Assembly (NCBI RefSeq): GCF_029238425.1
Contig: NZ_JAQWGB010000138.1
Coordinates: 1-37,402 of the forward strand
Source: Flavicella sp.
Lineage (GTDB): Bacteria; Bacteroidota; Bacteroidia; Flavobacteriales; Flavobacteriaceae
Direction: 5' to 3'
Length of the DNA stretch: 37,402 bases
The position numbers and the translations under genes were made by a program. Under the pieces are notes generated by a model that ran no database searches, had not been told where the DNA came from, and saw nothing but the letters and a program-made list of their open reading frames with translations. Shown piece by piece: positions 14,807 through 24,514 of this stretch. Position 1 is the stretch's first letter; each line of letters opens with the position of its first letter.

Positions 14807-17800
14807 ATGAAGAAACAAACTAATAAATATCTAATAGTAGCTTTGCTATTTGGTATCTTATTTCATGGAACCGCTATATTTTTCACACTTGAAAAAACAT
14901 ATGATGCGTTGATCCATTTGTTTTTTGCAGAGCACTACTCAACATCTTGGTTTGAACCATGGAATTACAAGTGGTATACCGGATTTACGGTAATGAGTTA
15001 CCCTCCTTTAGTCCATCAATTTATTGGTTTACTATCGTTTATTGGTGGCCTAAAATTTGGTCTTTTTACGGTAGCTTTTCTTGCTATTATTTTATTCATT
15101 ACGGGAACCTATAGATTTTCTTTACTGTTAACAGGGTCAAGACAATCAGCTGGATATGCCGCCGTTTTAGCTGTTTTCTCGTCTACCTTTATTGAAACGT
15201 TACACTTGTTTGGTCAATTACCAAGTATTATTGGAGCTTCTATCTTAATGCATTCTTTACCAGAAATATACAATTGGTTAAAAACAGGTAAAAGGAAATA
15301 CTTCGGAAACTCTCTTTCCTTAATGGCTGTCATGGTATGTTCTCATCATGTTACCCCAATTTTTGGGATGATATTCTTTATTTTTCCTTTAATTGGTCTT
15401 GCAATTTTAGATACAGCAAGAGATAAGGTAGGTAGTTTCGAAAAAGTAAGCTTCCGACTCTTTCTTCAAACATTTGTAAAACTATTCAAACGAATTATTA
15501 GTTTTGGACTTGCTTCTTTATTTTTAATTGTGGTGTGTATTCTTCCCTATTGGATCAACACAAAAAACAACCCAATAACACAAATTCCAATTCCACATGG
15601 TTCTCGAGATAATTTCTTAGAAGTAACCTCATCCGGATTGGTTTTCTTTTTAATTCCCTGGGGAATTCTATTAGCTATTTTACCCTATGTATTTTACAGA
15701 TACTATAGTAAAAGATATATCTGTTTTGGTATTTCCATCACGGTATTAACCATATTGGGTACTGGAGGAACAACTCCTATTCCTAGAATGTTTTTGGGAG
15801 ATACAGCTTTTAATATATTAACCTTAGATAGGTTTACCCTTTGGGCTTCACTAATGTCAATGCCCATCTTTGGTGAATTCAGTTATAGAATGACAGAAGG
15901 TGACCTCAAAGAATTATTGCAAGAAAAATATGGAGCTGTATATCACCGTCTTTTTGGAGCTTTATTGATGTTTTTTTACATCTTTATGGCCATTTTCACA
16001 TTAAATCTTGGGTATTTTAGACCTTCTCAACCACAAAAAATAAAAACATTACCTATTACCAATTTTTTAAACCAGGACCAACATGACAAATGGCGTTATC
16101 TAACACTTGGTTTTGGAGATCAAATGGCATGGCTTGGTGCAAACACAAAAGCCTTAAGCGTCGATGGGAATTATCATTCAGCCAGAAGACTTCCTGAACT
16201 AACCACAAGAGCTATTGAACGTTTAGAAAACTCAAAATTCAAGGGAATTGAAGGAATAGGTTCTTTACAACAATTTTTGACGGTACCAGAAAAATATAGT
16301 CTGAAATACATATTTTCAAATGACAAATTTTATGATCCCATTTTATTTTTCTGTGGTTGGCAAAGGCTTCAGCAACTAGAAAATGGAATAATGGTTTGGG
16401 AAAAACTTAATGTACCACCAATAGCAACCCTCCTAGAACAAGATGAAATCGCAACTTTTCAAAAAGTAATGTGGGGTCTGATACCTGTGAGCACAGTACT
16501 GATAGCAATACTTGTCAATTTAAGAATGATCATAAGAAGAACTCTTAAAACAGAAAAAAATAAAGTTGCACCCTATGCTAAATACAATTTAAATCATATA
16601 AAGTTCCCGTTTAAGGTCGTGAAATTTCTACACATCTGGATCATTTTCCTTCTATTGACAATCGGTTACGGAGTTTACGAATTTTACATTAAGAATATTT
16701 CCCATCACAGTCCAGAAAACGTTGTTAAAGCTTATTATAACGCTTTGGATTTCAAAGAATATGAAGCGGCTCATGCCCTGCTTGATCCAAACAAAAAAGT
16801 GAAAATCGCTCAGTTTATGTTAGAGCACTCTGTAAGAGATGGTGTTTTAGGATCCTATGCCAAATTAGATTCTATGGCAGTTTCAATCAGTTATGAAAAT
16901 GACAGCACGGCGCACGCATGGGTGTATGCAGAATGGATTACACCTCTTGAAAAAATTAATAGAAAATCTGAACATGATATGGTGTCTCATGATGGTGAAT
17001 GGTTTATTAAGTTGAAAAAATTAGATTACGACCTTCCACCGAATCAATTATATGTTGACAATGGAACACAATATTTTAACCACGGTAGAAGAAAAACAAC
17101 AACTGAACAAACATTTCATGAAGATGTATTAAAACGCCCCGTTTTGGAAATTTTGAGTTCCAAATTAGTCAAGGTTGATAAAAGCTATGCCATTATAGGA
17201 GAAATTCAAAATATTGATAATGTACCTGCTGATGTAGTTCTCAAGGGAACATTATACAATGACGATAATGTAGAAATAGCCACTTATAATTGTAAACACA
17301 CCATCAAGCATAAGTTAATGCCTAAAGAAATTACTAGTTTTAAAATTAATTTTGAAGGGATAGCCTGGTCAAAAACAAAGGACTCTATTCCTAGTACTTT
17401 CAACCCTGACGAATTTACACCTGTAGAATTAAGTCATCAACCCACTAAATTCAACCTGCAGGCAATAGGAAGTGTTACTACTACCAAAATGTATAAAAAT
17501 AATGTTTTAAACAGAATCAAAATTCATGACAATCATATTAGTGGGTTTTTATTCAACAATGGAATTCAGGAAATTACCATTCCACAACTTTTAGTTTCTT
17601 ATTACAATGAGAATAAAGATCTCATATGGGTGGAACATTTATTCATAGAAGAAGGAGTGAGACAAGAAAGAAAAAGATATTTCAAACATGATCTGAAAGA
17701 ATTTGATGTTCTAAAAGTGATCAATAGTTCTATGGAACATTGTTTTGTAAATGGTTTTCCAAACGAAGATATTTCAAATGCTATCGTACCAAATAGAATA

Positions 17801-17896
17801 AACAAACATTCTGTTCAAAGATTACAAAATATTGAAAATAACATGGCCTGTTATATAAAAGTAGAGTTAAATAATTTTATTGGAAATCCGAAATAA
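14807..17896 (+). CDS. Large GT-C-type membrane protein with NTF2-like and FxLYD-like periplasmic domains
   Basis: The first ~600 residues are a polytopic membrane region with about eleven helices. It resembles the GT-C/PMT-like superfamily and the family named PTPS_related. Acidic residues (D33 and E50 in TLEKTYDALIHLFFAEHY...WFEPWNYKW) lie in the first loop, where GT-C enzymes place their catalytic acid. Two more helices lie near 545 and 615. After them comes an NTF2-like domain (HHSPENVVKAYYNALDFKEY ... HDGEWFIKLKKL) and then an FxLYD-like beta domain (ILSSKLVKVDKSYAIIGEIQ ...). GT-C enzymes use polyprenyl-phosphate sugars as donors, which is what the GT2 of the receiver fusion would make. 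It is the first gene of a three-gene operon. The superfamily call is moderate; the substrate is unknown. Confidence 0.65.
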   Translation: MKKQTNKYLIVALLFGILFHGTAIFFTLEKTYDALIHLFFAEHYSTSWFEPWNYKWYTGFTVMSYPPLVHQFIGLLSFIGGLKFGLFTVAFLAIILFITGTYRFSLLLTGSRQSAGYAAVLAVFSSTFIETLHLFGQLPSIIGASILMHSLPEIYNWLKTGKRKYFGNSLSLMAVMVCSHHVTPIFGMIFFIFPLIGLAILDTARDKVGSFEKVSFRLFLQTFVKLFKRIISFGLASLFLIVVCILPYWINTKNNPITQIPIPHGSRDNFLEVTSSGLVFFLIPWGILLAILPYVFYRYYSKRYICFGISITVLTILGTGGTTPIPRMFLGDTAFNILTLDRFTLWASLMSMPIFGEFSYRMTEGDLKELLQEKYGAVYHRLFGALLMFFYIFMAIFTLNLGYFRPSQPQKIKTLPITNFLNQDQHDKWRYLTLGFGDQMAWLGANTKALSVDGNYHSARRLPELTTRAIERLENSKFKGIEGIGSLQQFLTVPEKYSLKYIFSNDKFYDPILFFCGWQRLQQLENGIMVWEKLNVPPIATLLEQDEIATFQKVMWGLIPVSTVLIAILVNLRMIIRRTLKTEKNKVAPYAKYNLNHIKFPFKVVKFLHIWIIFLLLTIGYGVYEFYIKNISHHSPENVVKAYYNALDFKEYEAAHALLDPNKKVKIAQFMLEHSVRDGVLGSYAKLDSMAVSISYENDSTAHAWVYAEWITPLEKINRKSEHDMVSHDGEWFIKLKKLDYDLPPNQLYVDNGTQYFNHGRRKTTTEQTFHEDVLKRPVLEILSSKLVKVDKSYAIIGEIQNIDNVPADVVLKGTLYNDDNVEIATYNCKHTIKHKLMPKEITSFKINFEGIAWSKTKDSIPSTFNPDEFTPVELSHQPTKFNLQAIGSVTTTKMYKNNVLNRIKIHDNHISGFLFNNGIQEITIPQLLVSYYNENKDLIWVEHLFIEEGVRQERKRYFKHDLKEFDVLKVINSSMEHCFVNGFPNEDISNAIVPNRINKHSVQRLQNIENNMACYIKVELNNFIGNPK

Positions 17897-19110
17897 TGAC
17901 AAAACGATATTATATATCCACCTTATTCTTTATGTCCTGTTTGTTTTTAACAGGGCAAAACAACACGGATGTATCTAAAATAAAATTACACACTCATGAT
18001 ACGATTTTTGTCGCTGGAACTTTGCAAAACTTAGATTTTTCAACCTCCTATGCGTTTACTCCATTATTATATATTAGCAATAGTTATGGAACTACTTTTA
18101 TTGAACCCAACCGAATTCAAAAGTTCCTGTTTTATAAAATCCCAAATAACATTTCAAATAAAAGAGGGCAACTTAACTGGGCATTGGTTCACAACAAAAA
18201 AAAGTTGCTAACTGGAAAAATTGAAATTATTAGCGACACAATTGTAAAGAAAGTAGAGACTTATGTAGGGCCACCGAGCATTGAAGCAGGAGGTAGAGAT
18301 TTTTCTATGTCTGTGATGATTCCAACCGATACATTAGACAACCCAGTTATGGATAATTCTAAAGTTATCTTTAAAAAACAGTTTTTAACTAGAGAGGACT
18401 CTATTCAATTAAAAATCAAAAATTTATTTTGTTATAGAAAAATATATTCACCTAAAAAAACGGGTAGATTTTTAATTTCTTCGGCTTGCTACAACAAACA
18501 ATCTACGGAACACACTCTATATGTTTGGGCCTCATTACCAACTGACTTTACCATATCGGCTCATAGCAATCATATGTATGCTGATGGAAATCAAATAAAC
18601 ACTATTACCACCTCCACTATTAAAGATGCATATGGAAATATTGTAAGTGACGGTACGGCTGTAGAATTAGTGGTAAAAGATAAAACTGGCAATATCTTAT
18701 CTGCAAATGGAAATACCATTAATGGTGTAGCCATCGCAAAATTGGTACATCCAGATCATGCTCAATCATGGAATATTAAAGCCTATGTTTATGGAATGGC
18801 AGAAAGCAAGCCCATTATCGTAAATTTTGAACAGGCGATTAAAGACTATGAAATTGTATTCTCGGAACATAACAGAGAAATTACAATCGGACCATTAAAA
18901 AGCTTTATGCATCAAATGATTCCGGACGGACTAAGAATAGAACTGGATATCAAAAAAGAAGATCGTACTCATAAGTATATGGTACATACTTCTAAAGATG
19001 GGTATGCTACCTTCTATTTAGATCCTGAAAATTACAAAAATGAAACCTACGACTTTAAAATTGAAGCTGCAGGAATCACAAAAATATTCAAAAACAAAAG
19101 AGTATGGTAA
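17896..19110 (+). CDS. Exported protein with an invasin-like Ig domain, function unknown
   Basis: The ATG overlaps the preceding stop by one base (TAATG), so the two genes are translationally coupled. The 404-aa product has a signal peptide (MTKRYYISTLFFMSCLFLTG). Residues about 215-305 form a Big_1/invasin-type Ig-like domain (ISAHSNHMYADGNQINTITT ... DAYGNIVSDGTAVELVV). The N-terminal part and the last 90 residues are beta-rich but not recognised. It ends overlapping the glycoside hydrolase gene by 7 bases. Position suggests a periplasmic or surface accessory of the polysaccharide assembly proteins. Confidence 0.7.
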   Translation: MTKRYYISTLFFMSCLFLTGQNNTDVSKIKLHTHDTIFVAGTLQNLDFSTSYAFTPLLYISNSYGTTFIEPNRIQKFLFYKIPNNISNKRGQLNWALVHNKKKLLTGKIEIISDTIVKKVETYVGPPSIEAGGRDFSMSVMIPTDTLDNPVMDNSKVIFKKQFLTREDSIQLKIKNLFCYRKIYSPKKTGRFLISSACYNKQSTEHTLYVWASLPTDFTISAHSNHMYADGNQINTITTSTIKDAYGNIVSDGTAVELVVKDKTGNILSANGNTINGVAIAKLVHPDHAQSWNIKAYVYGMAESKPIIVNFEQAIKDYEIVFSEHNREITIGPLKSFMHQMIPDGLRIELDIKKEDRTHKYMVHTSKDGYATFYLDPENYKNETYDFKIEAAGITKIFKNKRVW

Positions 19111-20621
19111 GTTGGAAAAAAATAACGATTCGTATTCTATTAACTCTAATATTTATGTCTATAACTAGCTTATTTGTATATGGAATAGCTTCCCTTTTCA
19201 CTTTTCTCAATACAGGGGCAGATAGATCAAAAATGCTGCGAGGTGAAGTTTACAAAACACAACAATACATCCCTAACCTAAAATGGGCTCCAATGCAAAA
19301 CATAGGCAGACGGATGGACAAACAGACCTTAACCAATGTTGAAAAAAACTACATGGATGCCTGGTACATTAAAAGTGTATCCTACCAAATAAACTCAATT
19401 AAGGGAATTGAAGACTATTACACTGATAGTGCGGAAAAAAATCTCTTTGAATTTATTGATTTGAATAAAGAAGAAAATATTCATATTGAATCTACAACCC
19501 TAGAACACAATCCTAATATTAACTTTTTTAGTGAAGATGGTCAACTGATTTCATTAACGGATTACGGTGTTAAAGAATACAAACGAATTTATAAAAATGA
19601 CTCATTATTATATGAAAACAGAGAGGTTTTTGATTACAAAGCCATTTTATTGCTAGAAGACGGCTTTTGGAGAATTAGACATCTTGTTAAAGAACCTTCC
19701 CTTAGAAAAATCGAAGCAGAACCTGTAATGAAGGACTATCCTGATTTTGAGATAAAGGGTATCAACTACTATCCAAAAAACAGTGCATGGGATACTTTTG
19801 GAAAAAATTTTGATGAAAAAATTTTAGCCAAAGATTTTGAAATAATTAGAAATGCAGGACTTAATACCATCCGTATTTTTATTCAATATGAGGATTTTGG
19901 TAAGGCTGAACTTATTCCTGAAAAATTAGAGAAATTAAAAACTTTGTTAGACATCGCAGAAGAAAAAGAATTGAAAGTAATCGTTACCTTATTTGATTTT
20001 TACGGTGATTATTCTGTTCTCGATTGGACCCTTACCATTCGTCACGCTGAAACAATAGTACAACAGTTTAAAGAACATGATGCCATTTTAGCTTGGGATG
20101 TAAAGAATGAACCTGACTTAGATTTTGAATCAAGGGGTAAAAAGAAGGTACTCGCTTGGCTACATCAAACAATCTCCACAATCAAAAGAATTGATCAAAA
20201 ACATGCTGTTACCGTTGGTTGGGCTAAAATTGAAAATGCCACACTTTTAAAAGATCGACTTACTTTAATCACATTTCATTATTATGAAGACATTTCCTTA
20301 TTTAAAGACGCTTATATAAAACTTAAAACCAGTATTCCAAACAAGCCTATTGCTTTGGGAGAATTCGGAATTTCATCTTATCGAGGAATATGGAAACCTT
20401 ACGGGACTTCTGAAAATGCTCAAGAAGAATTCCATAAAACCATGCAAACCGTTTTTAAAGAAAACAACATCCAGTTTTTATCATGGACCTTGTATGACTT
20501 TGATCACATCCCAACGGCAGTTGTTGGAAAATTACCTTGGAGAAAAAACGCCCAAAAGAAATTCGGTTTTATCAACTCGAAAGGGAATCCTAAAAAATCT
20601 TTTAAATACATCTCAAACTAA
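19104..20621 (+). CDS. Membrane-anchored clan-A glycoside hydrolase (cellulase-like TIM barrel)
   Basis: The 505-aa protein begins with one membrane helix (about residues 8-34) that would anchor it with the rest in the periplasm. Residues about 80-200 look NTF2-like (YMDAWYIKSVSYQIN ... LLLEDGFWRIRHL). From about 215 it is a clan GH-A TIM barrel: FEIKGINYYP, the acid/base Glu336 in AWDVKNEPDLD and the nucleophile Glu420 in ALGEFGISS. Synthase-dependent polysaccharide systems such as Bcs, Pel and Pga carry a periplasmic glycosidase that trims the polymer, and this could play that part. It overlaps the upstream gene by 7 bases and converges tail-to-tail with the GT4 gene, overlapping it by 9 bases. 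The exact GH family cannot be set by eye. Confidence 0.8.
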   Translation: MVSWKKITIRILLTLIFMSITSLFVYGIASLFTFLNTGADRSKMLRGEVYKTQQYIPNLKWAPMQNIGRRMDKQTLTNVEKNYMDAWYIKSVSYQINSIKGIEDYYTDSAEKNLFEFIDLNKEENIHIESTTLEHNPNINFFSEDGQLISLTDYGVKEYKRIYKNDSLLYENREVFDYKAILLLEDGFWRIRHLVKEPSLRKIEAEPVMKDYPDFEIKGINYYPKNSAWDTFGKNFDEKILAKDFEIIRNAGLNTIRIFIQYEDFGKAELIPEKLEKLKTLLDIAEEKELKVIVTLFDFYGDYSVLDWTLTIRHAETIVQQFKEHDAILAWDVKNEPDLDFESRGKKKVLAWLHQTISTIKRIDQKHAVTVGWAKIENATLLKDRLTLITFHYYEDISLFKDAYIKLKTSIPNKPIALGEFGISSYRGIWKPYGTSENAQEEFHKTMQTVFKENNIQFLSWTLYDFDHIPTAVVGKLPWRKNAQKKFGFINSKGNPKKSFKYISN

Positions 20622-21803
20622 GACTAATTTACTTTTGGATATATTTTCAAATTCAGTTAAGTACTTTCTAGTAATTACTTCCATTGGCAATGCGGTTGCA
20701 GCTTTATAATTAGCTTTCCCTAATTCGGTTCTATAATTTTCATCAGTCGCAATTTTCTCTATGGCATTTGCTAATTCCGTAGTACTCTCTGGCAAGAAAA
20801 ACTCTCCTTTATAACCTTCTTGCACTACTAAACTCGCAAGATCTCCTAAGTTTGTCATTACTACAGCCTTTCCGTAACTTCCTGCCTGATGTAAAACCCC
20901 AGAACTACCTGTTGTAGAAGTATAAGGAAATATCACCATAGCACTTTCGTTAAACAAAGGAGCCACTTCTATCTCTTCTACGTAACCTGTAAAAACCAAC
21001 TGCTTTACATCTTTGTATTTCTTTTGCATACTTTCAAGATAACCTGGCACATTTGGATTATCGGTACCAGCAATTACAATCTCCATATCTAAGTCGGATC
21101 TTTTTCTTAATTCCTCTACCGCTTCTATTACAATTTCTACCTTTTTATAAGTACCGAACTTACCAAAAGTCATAATTTTTAAAGGCCCTTTTGGCAGTTT
21201 ATAACTTGGTTCCTCTGGAATTTCGAAAGTCCCATGAGGAACATGAATGATATTGTTGGTTTTATATTTACTCTCAAGAGCTTCAACATATTTTTCCATG
21301 GTTACAGCAACTTTATCTGCTTGTAAAATAAACTTTGTTAATGTAGTTCCAATAAAACCATAAATTTTCTGAAGCATTTTGTTCTTGGTAAACCCAGCGC
21401 TTTCCAAATCTACTTTTTCCATAATGTTATGTAACAATACTATGGTTGGTATTTTTTTCAATTTACATCTATAAGGCAATAATAAGCTCATGGCAGCAGC
21501 CACTTTTTTATCACCAAATTTCATAAACTGTAAATTGAATAAAACCCCGTCTGGCTTCGTTTCAGACACCGCATTCATCACAGAAAACAGGTTGGAATAA
21601 CTATTGAATTTCCAGCATTCTTTAACCGTTATTTTACATCCTTTTTCTTCAAAGGTTAAATCTTTTTCCTCTGGGGTAAAATCGGTCAATAATATCAATT
21701 CCTCTACATCACTGTGTAGTCTAAACGATTTCACCAAATAATATGCATATTCAGTTAAGGTAATTTTACTTGGTGGATAGGCGGTTACAATAGCTAATTT
21801 CAT
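20613..21803 (-). CDS. GT4-like (GT-B fold) glycosyltransferase
   Basis: The 396-aa protein has the two-domain GT-B plan. The N-terminal Rossmann half starts MKLAIVTAYPPSKI and includes IPTIVLLHNIMEKVDL. The C-terminal half has the GT4 pattern (PLKIMTFGKFGTYKKVEIVI, GYVEEIEVAPLFNESAMVIF, then SGVLHQAGSYGKAVV). The usual EX7E glutamates are changed (TSTTGSSGVLHQAG), so the sugar-nucleotide site may be unusual. It should act in the cytoplasm on a lipid-linked or growing glycan. It is 95 bases downstream of the flippase gene on the same strand. Confidence 0.85.
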   Translation of the reverse strand: MKLAIVTAYPPSKITLTEYAYYLVKSFRLHSDVEELILLTDFTPEEKDLTFEEKGCKITVKECWKFNSYSNLFSVMNAVSETKPDGVLFNLQFMKFGDKKVAAAMSLLLPYRCKLKKIPTIVLLHNIMEKVDLESAGFTKNKMLQKIYGFIGTTLTKFILQADKVAVTMEKYVEALESKYKTNNIIHVPHGTFEIPEEPSYKLPKGPLKIMTFGKFGTYKKVEIVIEAVEELRKRSDLDMEIVIAGTDNPNVPGYLESMQKKYKDVKQLVFTGYVEEIEVAPLFNESAMVIFPYTSTTGSSGVLHQAGSYGKAVVMTNLGDLASLVVQEGYKGEFFLPESTTELANAIEKIATDENYRTELGKANYKAATALPMEVITRKYLTEFENISKSKLVLV

Positions 21804-21898
21804 AGGTATGATTTTAATTTTTATTAAAAATGCAATTTTTTATATACTTCTTGTTTTTCTATCGTTGTCAGGAACGAAAACTACGTCCAAAGGATTTT

Positions 21899-23149
21899 TT
21901 ATGTCGATATGCTGTTTTTCTGATCTTTGAGATAATATAAAAATTGAGCTACTAGCAACACAAACATGGCTATGATTTGAACATGAACAACTTGTTCTAA
22001 ACTCTTGTGAAAAAACACGATCAAAAGCACTTGAGAAACACCTAATATCGCTAAAAACAAAACCGGAAAATACCTATCTAATGATAAATAATAGTAAGCA
22101 AAAATATTAGAAACAGCAAACAAGGAAGTTGCCAAGGCATATTTCCACAACAAGTCTCCGACACCAACATATTGATCCCCGAATAATAATAGAATGATGT
22201 ACTTTGGAAAAATAAAGCAAACTAGCACAATTGAAAAAGAAATCGCACCTATATAACCCACATACTTATACAATACTTTGGAGGTGTTTTTCCCTTCTTT
22301 TTTAAGCTTTACAACTGTTGGTAACAAAATCATCACATACATCCATGCGATAAAATAAACCATTCTACCGATCAATGCTAAAGATGCATAAAGTCCCGCT
22401 TCATAACTATCAAAATAATGTTTCACTAACAAAATATCACTATTATTGATCACTATTTGAGTCATTTCGTATAGGGCTGTTAATGCAAAAAAAGTAGTTA
22501 TTTGCTTTTTCTGAATTTGACTTAAACTTCCTTTTTGAAAAAATATTGTTTTCACGTTTTTCAATGGAAAAACACCAAAAACAAAGGATAATACGATACC
22601 AAAAGAAATTAATATTGAAGTATCTAAGTCTAAAAAATAAAGAAATAAAAATGTAAACAACACTCTACTTATCATTTCTGCTTGGTACGTAACGGACAAA
22701 AACACAAATTGTTTTTTTCCTTGAAACACACCTCTATTTACACTCATTAAAAAATAAAAAGGAACACCTATTCCAAAATAAACAAACATCTGAGAGGACG
22801 TAGTATTTAAAAAAGTTTGCAAGGTTTTAGAAAAAGCAACAATTATCCCTCCAAAAAAAAGACCTACAAGAATTGCAACGCCAAATATTTTTTTCGTAAA
22901 AATCAAATACTCCTCCTCTGACCAAGAATAAGAAAATTTTGCTGTAACAAGTTGAAATGACATGGCCACAAAAGACACGACCAACAAAAATGTGATCAAT
23001 ACCGCGGCATCCGCAAATTTTTCAGGTCCAAGTACTCTCCCCAAAATAAGATTATACAAGTAGTTTCCTCCGTTTACAAGCAAACCACTTAACATAAATA
23101 TCTGTTCAGGAGATATTTTTTTTCCTTTAATTGAATTTAGCATATCCAT
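21899..23149 (-). CDS. Wzx-like polysaccharide/oligosaccharide flippase
   Basis: The 416-aa protein has about twelve membrane helices with short loops and the MOP-superfamily pattern (FMLSGLLVNGGNYLYNLILG ... VLGPEKFADAAVLITFLLVV). Such proteins move undecaprenyl-linked glycans across the inner membrane. It starts 18 bases after the receiver-GT2 gene, so these two are probably one transcript, possibly with the GT4 gene. It ties the locus to lipid-linked intermediates. The substrate is not known. Confidence 0.85.
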   Translation of the reverse strand: MDMLNSIKGKKISPEQIFMLSGLLVNGGNYLYNLILGRVLGPEKFADAAVLITFLLVVSFVAMSFQLVTAKFSYSWSEEEYLIFTKKIFGVAILVGLFFGGIIVAFSKTLQTFLNTTSSQMFVYFGIGVPFYFLMSVNRGVFQGKKQFVFLSVTYQAEMISRVLFTFLFLYFLDLDTSILISFGIVLSFVFGVFPLKNVKTIFFQKGSLSQIQKKQITTFFALTALYEMTQIVINNSDILLVKHYFDSYEAGLYASLALIGRMVYFIAWMYVMILLPTVVKLKKEGKNTSKVLYKYVGYIGAISFSIVLVCFIFPKYIILLLFGDQYVGVGDLLWKYALATSLFAVSNIFAYYYLSLDRYFPVLFLAILGVSQVLLIVFFHKSLEQVVHVQIIAMFVLLVAQFLYYLKDQKNSIST

Positions 23150-23167
23150 AGCAAAATAGACTAATAA

Positions 23168-24304
23168 TTAACTTCTATACTTTACAGCTATCTCTCCTAA
23201 CTGTCCAACAATTTTTAATGAATCTTTCATTGAAAGTTTAGATCCATCCGCATGAATCCATCGTTTTAAAGGCTGCTCACATATCATGGAAACGGCTTTT
23301 TCCTTACCGTATATGTTCCCCATTCTTTTAAAAATTTCAACATCAAACAACCATCTAGTTAAAAACTTATCTTTAAAAACAACTTTCACCAAATCTCTTC
23401 GAATTATTTTGGCACCACATTGGGTGTCTTTAAAATTCATACCCAAAATTTTTCTGATGATAAAATTAATAGTCAAACTAATAATTTCACGGGCAGATTC
23501 TTTATTGATATCTGCACCCATTCTAGCAATACGAGATCCACTTACAATCTGAAAATCCGAATTTTCAATGGTATTTACCAAATCATCAAAATCTTTAAAA
23601 TCTGTAGATAAATCAGCATCTAGATATCCTAAATAATCCAACTGAGGGTCCCTTACCAAATGTAACATCCCTTGTCGAACCGCCTCTCCTTTTCCACCAT
23701 TTTTTTCACAATCATAAACAGAGATAAAATCTTCTCTTCCTTTCGCTAAGTCTTTTAATACTTTTAAAGTATCATCTTTACTACCGTCATTAACAAAACA
23801 AAGATGATATCCTAAATTACTATCTAAGAAATCTGTAAATTCTTTACTTAACAATCTTGATTCTTCATTATAACAAGGAATAACAACTCCCACACAACTC
23901 TTTGAAATTTGAGCATTGTTAGCAACCCGTTTGCTTTCAAAATTATCAGGAACTCCAATCAATCTTCTAACACGTACTGATATCTCACTTAACTGTACAG
24001 GTTTTTTCATATAATCATCAATACCTAAATCAAAACCATCCACGATAGTATCTTCATCAGTATTTCCGGACATGATCATTATGGAAAGTTTTTTGTCCTC
24101 AGAGCGCAATTGCTTAACAATGTCTAATCCTGACATCCCATCCATATTTATGTCCACTATAAGTAAATCAGGTTCAAAACTATCTATTAACTTTAAACCT
24201 TCCTCACCGTTTTGTGCGGTTTTAATCTCGTACCCTAAACTTGACAAATGTTTCTCTAGGGACAAAAGAACCAATTGTTGATCATCAATAGCTACAATTT
24301 TCAT
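23168..24304 (-). CDS. Response-regulator receiver fused to a polyprenyl-phosphate-type GT2 glycosyltransferase
   Basis: Residues 1-115 are a complete receiver domain: acidic pair Asp7/Asp8, phospho-acceptor Asp51 (LLIVDINMDG), Ser79 and Lys101 (MKKPV). After a short linker, residues 137-375 are a GT2 domain of the dolichyl/polyprenyl-phosphate glucosyltransferase type: VVIPCYNEE, VNDGS (Asp173), GGKGEAVRQG, DADLS (Asp229/Asp231), SGSRIARMG and KDTQCGAK. It has no membrane helices of its own. It would make a polyprenyl-phosphate sugar, the donor for GT-C enzymes such as the one at 14807. The receiver has all residues needed for phosphorylation, so enzyme activity is likely phospho-controlled. 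It is the first gene of the transcript with the flippase. Confidence 0.9.
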   Translation of the reverse strand: MKIVAIDDQQLVLLSLEKHLSSLGYEIKTAQNGEEGLKLIDSFEPDLLIVDINMDGMSGLDIVKQLRSEDKKLSIMIMSGNTDEDTIVDGFDLGIDDYMKKPVQLSEISVRVRRLIGVPDNFESKRVANNAQISKSCVGVVIPCYNEESRLLSKEFTDFLDSNLGYHLCFVNDGSKDDTLKVLKDLAKGREDFISVYDCEKNGGKGEAVRQGMLHLVRDPQLDYLGYLDADLSTDFKDFDDLVNTIENSDFQIVSGSRIARMGADINKESAREIISLTINFIIRKILGMNFKDTQCGAKIIRRDLVKVVFKDKFLTRWLFDVEIFKRMGNIYGKEKAVSMICEQPLKRWIHADGSKLSMKDSLKIVGQLGEIAVKYRS

Positions 24305-24392
24305 ATTATTTTTTTATATTTAAATGGTTCGGTCAATCTTTTTAAACGTATCAACTAAAGTTAGTGAATTTTTTCTAAATTTAGAATACGCT

Positions 24393-24400
24393 CAAAATTA
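24393..24400 (-). promoter_or_regulatory. Possible -7 element for the receiver-GT2 gene
   Basis: On the minus strand this reads TAATTTTG (TAnnTTTG), 88 bases upstream of the ATG at 24304. There is no clear -33 element, so the call is weak. Confidence 0.3.
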
Positions 24401-24514
24401 TTGGAAAGAGGATTGAAACTCCTTTTGATTTCGACCAATGGCACTAAAGTGTCGACGAAAATACAGACAGTATTGCTTAACTTGCAGTATAACCAAAGTG
24501 AAAACATTGCCGCT

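Noticed and set aside
24439-24454. TGGCAC followed by a second element, resembling a sigma-54 promoter before the TPR/barrel gene
   Set aside because: The required GC of the -12 element (TTGC) is absent at the right distance; only the -24-like half is present.
24401-24514. Longer N-terminus for the TPR/barrel protein from a TTG
   Set aside because: The ATG at 24515 gives a textbook signal peptide; the extra 38 residues would bury it.
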